Assembly: GCA_016931695.1 (NCBI GenBank)
Contig: JAFGEI010000217.1
Coordinates: forward strand, 30,248 to 94,247
Length of the DNA stretch: 64,000 bases
Direction: 5' to 3'
Source of the DNA: Anaerolineae bacterium
Lineage (GTDB): Bacteria > Chloroflexota > Anaerolineae > B4-G1 > DUEL01
The first letter of the stretch is position 1, and every line of letters begins with the position of its first letter. A program made the position numbers and the translations under genes. This document shows, in pieces, positions 42,801 to 51,502 of the stretch. The notes under the pieces were generated by a model. The model did no database searches. It had not been told where the DNA came from and saw nothing but the letters and a program-made list of their open reading frames with translations.

Positions 42801-43658
42801 CTTGATCTGTTCCAGGCCGCCGAAGCCAGGAACGAAATGCCGCCACTGCTGAATTCCCTCGGCCTGGCGCACTACAGCCTGGCCGCGTACGACCAGGCGC
42901 TGCCCTATTACGAGCAGGCGATGGAGGTTTACCGCCAGACCAGGAATTACGACGGCGAGGTCCAGGCGCGGGGCAACATCGGCCTGGTCTATTGGGACTG
43001 CGGCCAGTACGACCTGGCGCTGGAGCAGTTCCGGCACATCCTCTCCCTGGCGCAGCAGATGGGCAACCGCCGCCACGAAGCTTATACGCTGCACAACATC
43101 GGCGACCTCTACCGCTACCTGGGCCAGCACGATCAGGCCATCGACTACCTGCAGCGGGCCCTTCACCTCTGCCAAGAGATCGACTCTTCATCGCTGAGAG
43201 GGGAATGCCTGAACAACCTCGGGCGGGTCTATTTGGAGCAGGGGCAGTTTGCGCAGGCACAATCCCACCTGGAGCAGGCACTGCGAATCCGCCAGCAGTT
43301 GGACGAGACCGGCAGCATGGTCCTCGACCGCTCGTTCCTGGCCCGGGCGGTCCTGGAACAGGGCAACCTGCAGGAGGCGCTGGCCCACTCGCGCCGGGCG
43401 ATGGAACTGCTGCAAGGGGATGACGTGGCGGTGGATTGGGAGCACCAGGTCCACTTTAACCATTACCGGGTCTGCCGCGCCTCCAGCCTGCCAGAAGAAG
43501 CCAGCGCAGCCCTGGAGCGCGCCTATCGAACGATGCAGGCGCTGACGGAAAAGATGAGCGAGGAAGGACGCCGCTCATTCCTGGGGGGAGTATGGATCAA
43601 TCGGGAAATTACAATGGCCTGGAAAGCCAACGCGAATCGCACGAATAAACACGAATGA
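39888..43658 (+). CDS. Soluble-adenylyl-cyclase-like protein: two class III cyclase domains, AAA ATPase, TPR
   Basis: The protein has 1256 residues from the ATG at 39888, seven bases after GGAGGA. The first cyclase domain (about 25-190) keeps the metal-binding Asp residues ([26 protein letters not shown]) but lacks the Asn-x3-Arg pair. The second (about 225-370) lacks the metal motif, showing [15 protein letters not shown] instead, but has the catalytic [11 protein letters not shown]. The two would complement each other in one active site, as in mammalian soluble adenylyl cyclase. Then come an AAA/NACHT-like ATPase ([28 protein letters not shown]) and TPR repeats (about 850-1200, such as [18 protein letters not shown]). 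It probably makes cAMP in response to a cytoplasmic signal. Confidence 0.88.
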   Translation: MTSLPLLAAYLPIDRRFSLLSGEPIPQQDEGAVLVADVRGFTALGESLAQHLGPWEGAEELNRRVSDCFADLITAVHTFHGSVIRFSGDALLAFFSGGKAARRRATAAAQAVQSAARHNHPAISLRVGVGAGAVHRRLVGDPAYGLYDLVSGPALNAALVAMKQALPGGISGDLAAQPAEPWPWPAQAWDDLPEASLLPWIPPAIYARLVEGTAAFVAELRQVVPIFVQAGCSEADLADYVPRVQAVLAPYEVSLNGVDILDKGPVLVACLGAPLARGDDPLRAVGAALSLADAGQAWERPIPQRIGISMGPMYAGMVGSPARLAYTLYGDEMNVAARLMESAAPGEVRVHAGLRRLTERWYDYTPLGAVTVKGRREPVPVARLEGQRQSPGGLSKGPLVGRQRELARLETAIDAAWSGRNRVVVLSGEAGIGKSRLAEFLVQRWRERGGSAAAGQAQAAAQQQAYAAWTELLGRFFHLQGDDQDRQRLAEHVAAAEPALLPRLPLLGDVLGLSIPDNDLTRDIDARLRQASTQALVVDLLRARGEPTLLLIEDAQWLDGPSWELILAAARGLADRPALLCLTSRPIEPPPMALNQLLALPHSERIALGEFSPAEAVDLARARLGVSSLPPELAEFLQSRGQGNPFFIEELLHDLQEEGFIAHEDGQVSMARSLDQADPPDNVHAVILARVDRLDEPARLTLKVASVIGRSFAYSILRQVHPVQARQDADLLAQLDHLQIVDIVLTETPTPEPTYIFKHAITHDVTYGTLLFSQRRELHEQIARFYEERYRGRLEPYFALLAYHYSRSGNEERQVDYCLQAGQEAARRFANVEAIAFYSQALEVLERRAAVLEGAPLQDNRQRRWELLVRREALLNRTGQRDAQRRDVDALGILACEMGQPTLLLQALYRRAHFLYLVNDYEQSLYALEELMDAAKAAGDLSIEGKALHIMGQIAYYRGYCQEALEYYHQALDLFQAAEARNEMPPLLNSLGLAHYSLAAYDQALPYYEQAMEVYRQTRNYDGEVQARGNIGLVYWDCGQYDLALEQFRHILSLAQQMGNRRHEAYTLHNIGDLYRYLGQHDQAIDYLQRALHLCQEIDSSSLRGECLNNLGRVYLEQGQFAQAQSHLEQALRIRQQLDETGSMVLDRSFLARAVLEQGNLQEALAHSRRAMELLQGDDVAVDWEHQVHFNHYRVCRASSLPEEASAALERAYRTMQALTEKMSEEGRRSFLGGVWINREITMAWKANANRTNKHE

Positions 43659-43754
43659 AAACGAATGGAGTCACGAATGGCATCGATGATACGAACAAGA
43701 TGAACACCGACTTTGGATTCTAGACCTCAGACTATACATCATAAGGAGAAAAAT
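43659..43754. other. Gap before dehydrogenase gene
   Basis: The gap has repeats of the ACACGAATGAAAACGAATGG type and the ribosome-binding site AAGGAGAAAAAT. No promoter or terminator was recognised, so the dehydrogenase may be co-transcribed with the cyclase gene. Confidence 0.4.
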
Positions 43755-44873
43755 ATGCCCAAGTATCGAATCGCTTGGATGCCCGGAGATGGCATCGGCA
43801 ACGACGTGATGGACGCCGCCAGGATCGTCCTCGACAAGATCGCCATCGACGCCGAGTACGTCCCGGCCGACATCGGCTGGGAGTTTTGGCGTACAGAGGG
43901 GGAACCCTTGCCGCAGCGCACCATCGACATCCTCAACAGCTGCGACTGTGCCCTCTTTGCCGCCATCACCTCCAAGCCGAAGGAAGAAGCCGAGGCCGAC
44001 CTGGTCCCCGAGCTGCAAGGCAAGGGCCTCGTCTACCGCAGCCCCATCGTGCGGCTGCGGCAGATGTTTGACCTGTACATCAACCTGCGCCCCTGCAAGG
44101 CGTTCAAGGGCAATCCGCTCAACCTGCAGGACGGGATCGACATGGTCGTCTTTCGCGAGAATACCCAGGGGCTCTACGCCGGGGTCGAATTTCATCCCCT
44201 GCCGGCCGAGGTGCGGTCGGTGTTGGAAGCCCACAGCCCTCGCATGGCGGCCTTTGAGGGCGTTCCCTCGGAGGACATTGCCCTCTCCACGCGCATCTTT
44301 ACCCGCGCCGGCTGCCAGCGCATCGTGCGCGCCGCCTTTGAGTACGCCGACAAGTTTGGCTACCCCACCGTCACCTTGGTGGAAAAGCCAAACGTCATCC
44401 GCGAGACCTCCGGCCTGATGGTGCGCGAAGCGCGCAAGATCGCCAAAGAGTATCCGCGCATCGAGCTGTGGGAGACCAACGTCGACGCCATGGTGATGTG
44501 GATGGTCAAAAACCCGCAGAATTACGGCGTGATGGTGGCGAGCAACATGTTCGGCGACATTGTCTCCGACCTGGCAGCGCAGCTGGTCGGGGGGCTGGGC
44601 TTTGCCGCCAGCGGCAACATTGGCGACAAGTTTGCCGTCTTTGAACCGACCCACGGCTCGGCGCCCAAGTACGCCGGGCAGTACGTCGCCAACCCCACGG
44701 CAATGTTACTGGCGGTCAAGCTGATGCTCGATTGGCTGGGCGAGACCGAGACCGCGCAGGCGTTGGAGCAAGCTGTCGCCGCCGTGATCGAGGAAGGCCG
44801 GGTCCGCACCTACGACCTGGGCGGCCAAGACGGCACCCTCGACGTCGCGCGGGCGGTGGCGGAGCGTTTGTAA
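43755..44873 (+). CDS. Isocitrate/isopropylmalate dehydrogenase family protein
   Basis: The protein has 372 residues from the ATG at 43755 after AAGGAG. It is a beta-decarboxylating dehydrogenase with [41 protein letters not shown] (substrate-recognition helix), [25 protein letters not shown], the metal-binding [29 protein letters not shown] and [14 protein letters not shown]. The helix does not carry the leucine-rich isopropylmalate signature, and its SPIVRLR resembles homoisocitrate/isocitrate types. Coming after two dehydratase pairs and a citryl-CoA-lyase-like gene, NAD-dependent isocitrate dehydrogenase, oxidative or reductive, is favoured. Leucine biosynthesis is less likely because no isopropylmalate synthase is present. 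Confidence 0.9.
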   Translation: MPKYRIAWMPGDGIGNDVMDAARIVLDKIAIDAEYVPADIGWEFWRTEGEPLPQRTIDILNSCDCALFAAITSKPKEEAEADLVPELQGKGLVYRSPIVRLRQMFDLYINLRPCKAFKGNPLNLQDGIDMVVFRENTQGLYAGVEFHPLPAEVRSVLEAHSPRMAAFEGVPSEDIALSTRIFTRAGCQRIVRAAFEYADKFGYPTVTLVEKPNVIRETSGLMVREARKIAKEYPRIELWETNVDAMVMWMVKNPQNYGVMVASNMFGDIVSDLAAQLVGGLGFAASGNIGDKFAVFEPTHGSAPKYAGQYVANPTAMLLAVKLMLDWLGETETAQALEQAVAAVIEEGRVRTYDLGGQDGTLDVARAVAERL

Positions 44874-45107
44874 ACTAGAGAGGCAAGCCGCTGGCTCGCC
44901 CCTGCTTGTGGAACAACCGCCACGGCCCGCCGGGCCGCCGCAAAAGGAAGAAAATGGGGGCGCAGCCCTCTCCCCACCCCTGCCCCTCTCCTGCCGAGCG
45001 GGAGAGGGGCAGGGACTTGTGCCCTAAAAACGCCGGGCCGAGTTAGCCAAGCCCTGCGGGCTTGTTTGGAGTCCCACGGTTCGCGCCAGGCCCCCCTACC
45101 CCGCGCC
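44874..45107. other. Convergent intergenic region with GC-rich palindrome
   Basis: The dehydrogenase and the sensor operon end here, tail to tail. The clear structure is a 14-bp perfect inverted repeat, CCCTGCCCCTCTCC / GGAGAGGGGCAGGG (44978-45014). It could terminate both transcripts, though no T run follows. No ORF or tRNA was seen. Confidence 0.55.
44978..45014. repeat. GC-rich inverted repeat between convergent operons
   Basis: CCCTGCCCCTCTCC-tgccgagcg-GGAGAGGGGCAGGG is a 14-bp perfect stem with a nine-base loop. It may be a repeat element or a bidirectional transcription barrier. Confidence 0.8.
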
Positions 45108-46235
45108 TCACCCGGCGGGGGCACCGGAGGCCACTGGCAGGCGGATGGTAAAGGTGCTGCCCTCCCCCACTTTGCTCTGCACCGTGATCTCTCCCCCGTG
45201 CATCCGGATCAGCTCCTGGGCAATGGCCAGTCCCAGGCCTGTTCCCTGCTGCTCCATCTTTTCCCGGCCGATCTGCTGAAACCGCTCGAACAGGCGCCGC
45301 ATCTCCTCGGCCGGGATTCCAACTCCCTGGTCTGAAACAGCGACCTCTACCCAGCCCTCCACGCTCGAGACCTGCACCGTGACCTGTTTTTCCTCGCCGC
45401 AGGAGAACTTGATCCCATTATCGATCAGCCGGGTGAGGGAATCGACAAAAAAGAACTCGTGAAAGCGAATGGGGGGCAGGCTCTCGCTCAACTCTTCTAG
45501 CGTCAACGTCACGCCGGCTGCGGCCGCTCGCGGCTGGCATTGACGGACGCTGCGCCGCACGACCGCATACAAGTTGGTGCGAACGCTGCCCAGCATGCGG
45601 TACTCCTCGACCGCCTGGCCAGTATCGAGCCGCACCAGGAGAATCAGGTCGTTGACCAGGCGGGCCAACCGATCCGCCCCCTTGCGAATTCCGCGCAGGA
45701 AATTCTCCAGGGCATCCGGAGAAAGCGTGGTGACGTCCTCCAGCGCCAGCTCGGTGTAGCCAAGGACGTAGGTGAGCGGCGTACGCAGCTCGTGCCCCAA
45801 AACGGTAACGATCTGCTGCTTCAGATCTTCGAGCTCGACCGCGGTTGCCGCCCGAATCTCCCGCGCCCGTCCCAACCGCGCCTGCACTGCCACGACCAAT
45901 TCCTGCGGATCAAAAGGCTTGGTGATGTAATCCTCCGCACCCAGCCCTTTTCCCCGGATCACGTCCTTCTGCTCCGCCTTGGCGGTCAAAAAGATAAAGG
46001 GGATCAACACCCAGCGCGGGTGTTTCCGGACCGCCTCGTAGAAAGCATAGCCGTCCATGCGCGGCATCATAATGTCCGCGACAATCAAGTCGGGACAGGT
46101 CTCTTCCATCACCTGGAGCGCCTCCACGCCATCGGAGGCGGTGAGAACGATATAGCCTTCCCGCTTTAGGATATCGCGAATCGCCATCAACAGGGGTCGA
46201 TGATCCTCCACAACCAGGATGCGCTGTTCTACCAT
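45108..46235 (-). CDS. Receiver domain-histidine kinase hybrid (REC-HisKA-HATPase)
   Basis: The protein has 375 residues from the ATG at 46235, six bases after GGGGAG. The N-terminal receiver domain is complete: VVEDH, phosphoacceptor Asp in LIVADIMMPRMDGY, IFLTAKAEQKD and the Lys in DYITKPFDP. A short linker leads to HisKA (VTVLGHELRTPLTYVLGYTELALED, with the His) and the HATPase (LTRLIDNGIKFS, VSDQGVGIPAEEMRRLFERF, GTGLGLAIAQELI). There is no membrane segment, so it is a cytoplasmic relay component, probably receiving phosphate from the upstream kinases. It is the last gene of the four-gene sensor operon, one base after the stop of the kinase before it. No output DNA-binding regulator is encoded here. 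Confidence 0.94.
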   Translation of the reverse strand: MVEQRILVVEDHRPLLMAIRDILKREGYIVLTASDGVEALQVMEETCPDLIVADIMMPRMDGYAFYEAVRKHPRWVLIPFIFLTAKAEQKDVIRGKGLGAEDYITKPFDPQELVVAVQARLGRAREIRAATAVELEDLKQQIVTVLGHELRTPLTYVLGYTELALEDVTTLSPDALENFLRGIRKGADRLARLVNDLILLVRLDTGQAVEEYRMLGSVRTNLYAVVRRSVRQCQPRAAAAGVTLTLEELSESLPPIRFHEFFFVDSLTRLIDNGIKFSCGEEKQVTVQVSSVEGWVEVAVSDQGVGIPAEEMRRLFERFQQIGREKMEQQGTGLGLAIAQELIRMHGGEITVQSKVGEGSTFTIRLPVASGAPAG

Positions 46236-46236
46236 A

Positions 46237-49200
46237 TCACTCTCCCCGGCTTGATTTGCCCTCTCCATCGCCGAGGGGCAGCCAGACGATGAACTCGCTG
46301 CCCTGCCCGACCTCGCTCTGAACCGTCACCTGCCCCCCGTGCAGTTCCAGGACCTCTTGGACGATCGCCAGCCCCAGGCCCGTTCCCGGCACCTGCATCT
46401 GGCGCGGCTCTTCGCCGCGGAAAAAGCGGTCAAATACGTAGGGCAATTCCGCCTCGGGAATACCAATGCCGGTATCTGTCACCTTCACCTGGGCCCACCG
46501 GCGTCCATTGACCTCCTCTTTTTCCGTGGCGACGACGACCCGCCCCCCGGCCGGCGTATAGCGGATGGCATTGATGACCAGGTTGTTCAGCGCCTGCATC
46601 ATCTGGCCCCGGTCGACCAGCACAACCAGGCCCGGCGTGACGATCCCCAATTCGAGGGTCAGACCGCGCTCCTGTGCCAGCACCCGGTGACTGTCCACGA
46701 CCGTTTCCGCCAGCTCGATAAGCGGAATGGGCCGCAGGTGCAACTCTAGCCGTCCGGCGTCGACGCGCGAGATTTGCAGAATATCCTCGATCAACCGCGC
46801 CTGTCGCTCCGCCTCTTGCTCCAGGGCGTCCAGGTATTCCGCCTGGTCCTCCGGCGCACATTGCCGCAGCAACGACACGTACAGCCTAATCGTCGTAATG
46901 GGCGTCCGGAGCTCGTGCGAGACGTTGGAGACGAGGCGGGATTTGAGGCGGTCGAGGGCCTTGAGGTGGCTGACATCGTGCACCGCGACGACTGCCCGCG
47001 CGCCCTCCATCCCCGGTTCCGAGATCGGAGCGGCGTTCAACTGCAAATCGAGCCCCTTCAACTCTAGCACCATCTCCGGCCGTTCTTCGACCCGCTGAAC
47101 CAGGCTGTAGACGGCATCCCGCAGCTGCTGCGCATCCTTGTCCGAGAGAATCTGGGTCAGCCAGGTATGGGCAATGGGGTTGGTCTGGAGGATGTTTCCC
47201 TCACCGTTGGTGACAATGATTCCATCGGAGGTGCTGCGGAGGACCGTCTCCAGGCGGGCGTATTGGGCCTGGATTTGCGCGGTTCGTTCCTGCACCCGTT
47301 CTTCCAGTTCCTCGCTAAAGCAGCGGATCTCTTCGTACAGGCGGACGTTGACCATGGCCACCGCGGCCTGGTTCGCCAGGGCCTGGGCCAGGCGTATCTG
47401 GTCGGCAGTAAACGTCCCTTCTCGCCGGGCAAGCTCGATCAACCCCACCGTCCGCCCGCGGGCGACCATGGACAGCAAGAGCAAGGCGTCCAACCCACGC
47501 CCCTGCAGCTCTGCCCCGACACCGTCGTTGGCATCGTCGGCCCGCAGCAGCAGTGGCTGTTGAGTCAGCAGGACTTCGAGCACCTCGGGGCGTTCGGCAG
47601 CGCGATACACGGCGCCGACCAGCGAATGGGCGTTCATCTCTCCCACCTGCCAGATGACTGCCACCTGGTCGCTCTCCCGCTCCCACTCGGAGATGATGCA
47701 GGCATTGGCGCCGGTCATCCGCAGCAGGCGGTCCCCCAACGCCTGGAGGACCCAATCGAGGTCCAGGGTGGAGGAAATCGCCCCACTCGCTTCGAGCAGG
47801 ATAGAGAGTTCTCGCGTCCGGCGCACCGCCTCGTCAAAGAGGCGCGCCCGCTCGATCGCCGCCGCCGCGTCCGCGGCCAGGGTCTGGCAAAGCTGGATCT
47901 CGACCTCGGTAAACTCGCGCTCCCACTCGGTCTCCCACAGCTCGATGTAGCCAATGACGCGATCCTGGCTCACCAGCGGCACGATCAAAAACGACTTCCA
48001 ACCATACTGTTCCGCCCCCACCTGCTCCGGGGGATCGAGAGTTGGATCGCTGGAGCGGACAAACAGGGGTTGCTTCTCCTCCAGGGCGCGCAGCGTGGTC
48101 GGGAACTGGCTCAGATCATAGGTCATGCCGAGGTCCGATTCCCGTTCCAGGCCCGTCGCCCGCGGGCCGATCCACTCTGCCAGCACGGTGGTTTGGGCCG
48201 TTTCACGATCCCAATCACAGATGTATGCACTGCTGACGTCCAACATCCGCCCGACCTGTCTCGCCAGCGTGCGCAGCACTTCTCCCAATTCCAGGCAGGA
48301 AGAGATGGCGACCGCCGCCTGGTGCATCTGGTTCAGCTCTTTGGCCCGGCGACGTGCCTCCTCAAAAAGCCGGCTGTTCTCAATCGCAATGGCAGCCTGG
48401 GCGGCAAACGCCTCCGCCAGGCGGGCGTGCTCGGCGGTGTAAAATTCAGGCTCCCGCTTATCCAGGGCGATCATGCCGACAAACCGCTCGCCCACCAGCA
48501 TGGGCACCCCCAGCCAGGAGCGGGTACCCAATGCGGCGTGCGGCTGCTGGCGGAAAGGCTCGTATTTTATCGGCGCATCGGCAACGATAAAGGGCCTGCG
48601 GCGGGAAAACACCTCGGCGTTCGGCGTAGCACCGTCGACGGGGAAAGAGCTGCCCAACAGCTCGTCGAGATTGGGAAACCCCCGCCCGCCGACAATCTCC
48701 ATGTTGTTCTGCCGCAGCAGCTGGACCGAGGCGCTGTCGTACGGCACAACCTTCTGCAGCTGGGCCAGAATGCGCTCGATGACTTGATTGCGGTCCAGCG
48801 TCGTGGTGAGCGCCAGCGCTGCCTCGCGCAGGGTATTCGCCTCCACCTGGTGGGTCGCGTCCTCCAAGATCCCGTCGACGAAACAGAACTTGCCGCCTTG
48901 ATCCCGCACCACGATCGAGTGCAACTCGGCCCAGAACGTCCCACCGTCCGGGCGGCGCATCTTGATCCGCCAGCCCGAGACGTGTCCCCGCCGTTCCAAC
49001 TCCTGCAGCAGCCGCTCCCGGTCGCCAGGATCGGCATAGAGACTCGAGATCGGGCAGGAAGCCGCCTCCTGGAGGGAGTCAAACCCCAGCAGGCGCAATC
49101 CCGCCGGGTTCAGTTCGAGGAATTCCCCTCCCACCGAACTGCGGTACACCCCGACCGGCAGATTGTCGATCAACTGGCGGTAGCGCACGTGCAGGTCGAG

Positions 49201-49602
49201 GGCCCGGCGCCTCTCGGCGGCCCGGTTGAACGCCGCCTGCACGGCAACCGGCAGCAGGGTATAGTGGTGAGGGGATTTGAGCACATAATCGTCCAGGCCC
49301 GCCTTCATCGCCTCGACGGCGATCTCCTCGCTGCCGGTGCCGGTAAACATGACCACCGGGCAGCCAGGCCAGTGCGCCTTGACCGTGCGCACCACGGTCA
49401 AGCCGTCTGTCCAACAAAGCTGGTAGTCGGTGACGACGAGGTCAGCCGGCTCCGCCTCTAGGGCCTGGGCAAATTCCTGCGCATTGGTGATCTCGATCAC
49501 CTCCAGGCCGGGGAGACTGCGCTTCAAGGCTCGCAGGGTCAACATCCGATCGTCGGGATTGTCGTCCAAGAGCAAAATGGACAATGGTCGTGCGCCAGTC
49601 AT
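46237..49602 (-). CDS. Multi-domain hybrid kinase: REC-PAS-GAF(x3)-PAS-HisKA-HATPase
   Basis: The protein has 1121 residues from the ATG at 49602; the longer track ORF reads into the neighbouring gene. In order: a receiver (LLLDDNPDDRML, Asp in LVVTDYQLCWTDG, DDYVLKSPHHYT), a PAS domain (RQLIDNLPVGVYRSSVGGEFLELN), three GAF domains (around 390-540, 560-710 and 730-880; for example SWLGVPMLVGERFVGMIALDK), a PAS-like segment (VLRSTSDGIIVTNGEGNILQTN), HisKA (LVSNVSHELRTPITTIRLYVSLL) and HATPase (LNNLVINAIRYTP, VTDTGIGIPEAELPYVFDRFF, GTGLGLAIVQEVL). It is soluble. It integrates intracellular signals through the GAF domains and is coupled to the membrane kinase before it. Confidence 0.93.
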   Translation of the reverse strand: MTGARPLSILLLDDNPDDRMLTLRALKRSLPGLEVIEITNAQEFAQALEAEPADLVVTDYQLCWTDGLTVVRTVKAHWPGCPVVMFTGTGSEEIAVEAMKAGLDDYVLKSPHHYTLLPVAVQAAFNRAAERRRALDLHVRYRQLIDNLPVGVYRSSVGGEFLELNPAGLRLLGFDSLQEAASCPISSLYADPGDRERLLQELERRGHVSGWRIKMRRPDGGTFWAELHSIVVRDQGGKFCFVDGILEDATHQVEANTLREAALALTTTLDRNQVIERILAQLQKVVPYDSASVQLLRQNNMEIVGGRGFPNLDELLGSSFPVDGATPNAEVFSRRRPFIVADAPIKYEPFRQQPHAALGTRSWLGVPMLVGERFVGMIALDKREPEFYTAEHARLAEAFAAQAAIAIENSRLFEEARRRAKELNQMHQAAVAISSCLELGEVLRTLARQVGRMLDVSSAYICDWDRETAQTTVLAEWIGPRATGLERESDLGMTYDLSQFPTTLRALEEKQPLFVRSSDPTLDPPEQVGAEQYGWKSFLIVPLVSQDRVIGYIELWETEWEREFTEVEIQLCQTLAADAAAAIERARLFDEAVRRTRELSILLEASGAISSTLDLDWVLQALGDRLLRMTGANACIISEWERESDQVAVIWQVGEMNAHSLVGAVYRAAERPEVLEVLLTQQPLLLRADDANDGVGAELQGRGLDALLLLSMVARGRTVGLIELARREGTFTADQIRLAQALANQAAVAMVNVRLYEEIRCFSEELEERVQERTAQIQAQYARLETVLRSTSDGIIVTNGEGNILQTNPIAHTWLTQILSDKDAQQLRDAVYSLVQRVEERPEMVLELKGLDLQLNAAPISEPGMEGARAVVAVHDVSHLKALDRLKSRLVSNVSHELRTPITTIRLYVSLLRQCAPEDQAEYLDALEQEAERQARLIEDILQISRVDAGRLELHLRPIPLIELAETVVDSHRVLAQERGLTLELGIVTPGLVVLVDRGQMMQALNNLVINAIRYTPAGGRVVVATEKEEVNGRRWAQVKVTDTGIGIPEAELPYVFDRFFRGEEPRQMQVPGTGLGLAIVQEVLELHGGQVTVQSEVGQGSEFIVWLPLGDGEGKSSRGE

Positions 49603-49615
49603 CGCTCCCCCACTT

Positions 49616-51496
49616 TTACCGCCGTGCGTTCTCGTCACCCACGGGCAACTCGATCCAGAAATCGCTTCCTTCGCCAACCGTCGAATCCAGCCCCACCGCC
49701 CCCCCCATGCGCTGCATCCCCTTGCGCACGATCGCCAGGCCAATGCCGGTGCCGGGGTAGGTTTCGATACCGTGCAGCCGTTCGAAAACGCAAAAGATGC
49801 GTTCGTAGTGCTCCGGGGCGATGCCGATGCCATTGTCCTCCACCCACAGGCGGACCACCCCGTCCCGCTTCTCGGCCCAAATTCGCACCCGGGGCTGCAC
49901 GTCGGGGGCGACGAACTTGATGGCGTTTGCAACCAGGTTCGCGACCACCTGGGCCAGGGTGGGATAATGGCCCACCACTGCCGGGAGCGGTTTCTCGACG
50001 GTCACTCGTGCATCCTGTTCACGGATGGCGCTCTCCAACTGCAGCAGCACGTCCTGCAGCACCAGCTCCAGGCTGACCACCTTGAACTCGACGTTGGCGC
50101 GGGCGATGCGGCTGTAGGCCAGCAGGTCCTGGATCAGCGTGTCCATCCGCTGTGCCGAGCCTTGGATGCGCAGGACATAGTCGCGGCCGACGGCGTCCAG
50201 CTGGTCGCCACAATCCTCCAGCAGGGCCTGGCTCAAGCCCTGCGTCGCCCGCAGCGGCGCGCGGAGGTCGTGAGAGACCGAATAGGCAAAGGCCTCCAAC
50301 TCGGCATTGGCCTCCTGCAATGCCTGCGTCCGTTCCGCCACCCGCTGTTCGAGGGTTGCGACCAGGTTGCGGAGCTGGCGGGTCATTTCGTTGAAGGCGT
50401 GGGCCAGCAGGCCCATCTCGTCCGCTCGCTGCAGCGGGGCGACCCGCTCCAGGTTTCCGGCGGCGATGTCGCTGGCGACTGCGGTCAGTTCGGTGATGGG
50501 ACGCACAATGCGCCGCGTCAGGAGCAGCGCGGCCGCCGCGGCCAGAACGGCGGCAACGCCGACTACGCCGGCCATCGTCGCCGCCTGGCGGTAGGCAGCA
50601 GCCACCACGACCGTCCAATCCTGCTCGATCAGCAAAGCGACTTCCATCTTGGGTACCCAGCGGTAGGTTCCCAGGACATCCTGGCCCCAGTCGTTGACGT
50701 AGCGCCCGCTTCCCGCCACGCGCAACAGCGCCCGGCGCACGCCGACGCTCCCCACCTCTCCCTGGGCAGCCACGTCCATTCCGCGGCTTCCGGCAATGTA
50801 CAGGCCAGCGTCGCTCACCAGGTACGTCTCGCCCTGGCCGCCCATCCCGCTACCCGCCTGGATCAACACGCCCAGGTCAGCCAGGTTCGCCCGCCCGACG
50901 AGCACCGCCAACACGTCGCCGCCCGGTTCCTCCACCGGCCGGGCGATGAGCATCGTCGGCCCATTGACGGTGGGGTCAAAAACCGGCGGTTGGACGTACA
51001 ATTCCCGCTGCCCGTGCTGGAAATAGGCGGCCGTAAAATGGGACTCGCCCTCGCGCAGCACGTCGGTCGAGACCATCGTCCGCCCCGTGTCGGCGTCCAG
51101 CAGCGCCAGCTCGACAAAGGCCACCTTTTTGCGCAAGAATCCGGTCAGGCGCACGGCAATTTCCGAATAGGCGTTCAACCGCTCCGGGCTCTCCCCTGGA
51201 GCGGTGCGCAGCACGGCGAGCAGCTGCTGCAGCGACGGCTCCGTCGCCAGCACCGCCAGGTCGCTCTCCCGCTCCTCGACCCAGCGCTCGATCTGCCGCT
51301 GCTTCAAGTCGGCCGCGGACGCCAGTTGACGGCGAGTGCTGGCGAGCTGGGACTGGTAGCTCAGCCTCGCCCCGATGAGGATGAAAGCCAGCGACAGGGC
51401 CAGGACCAGCAGCAGGCTGTAGGCGAGCATCGCGTGCCGGATGCTGCCCCGCCGCGCGGGCAAGGTCATTGCCTGACCAGGCTCAGAGTTTTGCAT
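49616..51496 (-). CDS. Membrane sensor histidine kinase (Cache-HAMP-HisKA-HATPase)
   Basis: This 626-residue protein has a first transmembrane helix (HAMLAYSLLLVLALSLAFILIG), an extracytoplasmic dCache-like domain of about 240 residues (SASDLKQRQIERWVEERESDLAVLA-like start, GETYLVSDAGLYIAGS), and a second helix (MAGVVGVAAVLAAAAALLL). HAMP follows (RRIVRPITELTAVASDIAAGNLER), then a coiled coil, HisKA (EAFAYSVSHDLRAPLRATQGLSQALLED) and HATPase (ANLVANAIKFV, VEDNGIGIAPEHYERIFCVFERL, GTGIGLAIVRKGM). It follows a periplasmic-type binding lipoprotein after six bases, so that protein may present a ligand to the Cache domain. The start has a weak site; an ATG nine codons later is possible. Confidence 0.94.
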   Translation of the reverse strand: MQNSEPGQAMTLPARRGSIRHAMLAYSLLLVLALSLAFILIGARLSYQSQLASTRRQLASAADLKQRQIERWVEERESDLAVLATEPSLQQLLAVLRTAPGESPERLNAYSEIAVRLTGFLRKKVAFVELALLDADTGRTMVSTDVLREGESHFTAAYFQHGQRELYVQPPVFDPTVNGPTMLIARPVEEPGGDVLAVLVGRANLADLGVLIQAGSGMGGQGETYLVSDAGLYIAGSRGMDVAAQGEVGSVGVRRALLRVAGSGRYVNDWGQDVLGTYRWVPKMEVALLIEQDWTVVVAAAYRQAATMAGVVGVAAVLAAAAALLLTRRIVRPITELTAVASDIAAGNLERVAPLQRADEMGLLAHAFNEMTRQLRNLVATLEQRVAERTQALQEANAELEAFAYSVSHDLRAPLRATQGLSQALLEDCGDQLDAVGRDYVLRIQGSAQRMDTLIQDLLAYSRIARANVEFKVVSLELVLQDVLLQLESAIREQDARVTVEKPLPAVVGHYPTLAQVVANLVANAIKFVAPDVQPRVRIWAEKRDGVVRLWVEDNGIGIAPEHYERIFCVFERLHGIETYPGTGIGLAIVRKGMQRMGGAVGLDSTVGEGSDFWIELPVGDENARR

Positions 51497-51502
51497 ATCG
51501 CT

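Noticed and set aside
44874-45107. tRNA-like GGTTCGCGCC near 45080
   Set aside because: No cloverleaf can be drawn around it and there is no matching acceptor stem. No tRNA or rRNA gene was found in the window.
47167-49461. 764-residue plus-strand ORF
   Set aside because: It is antisense to the multi-GAF kinase. Its composition is that of a reverse-frame shadow.
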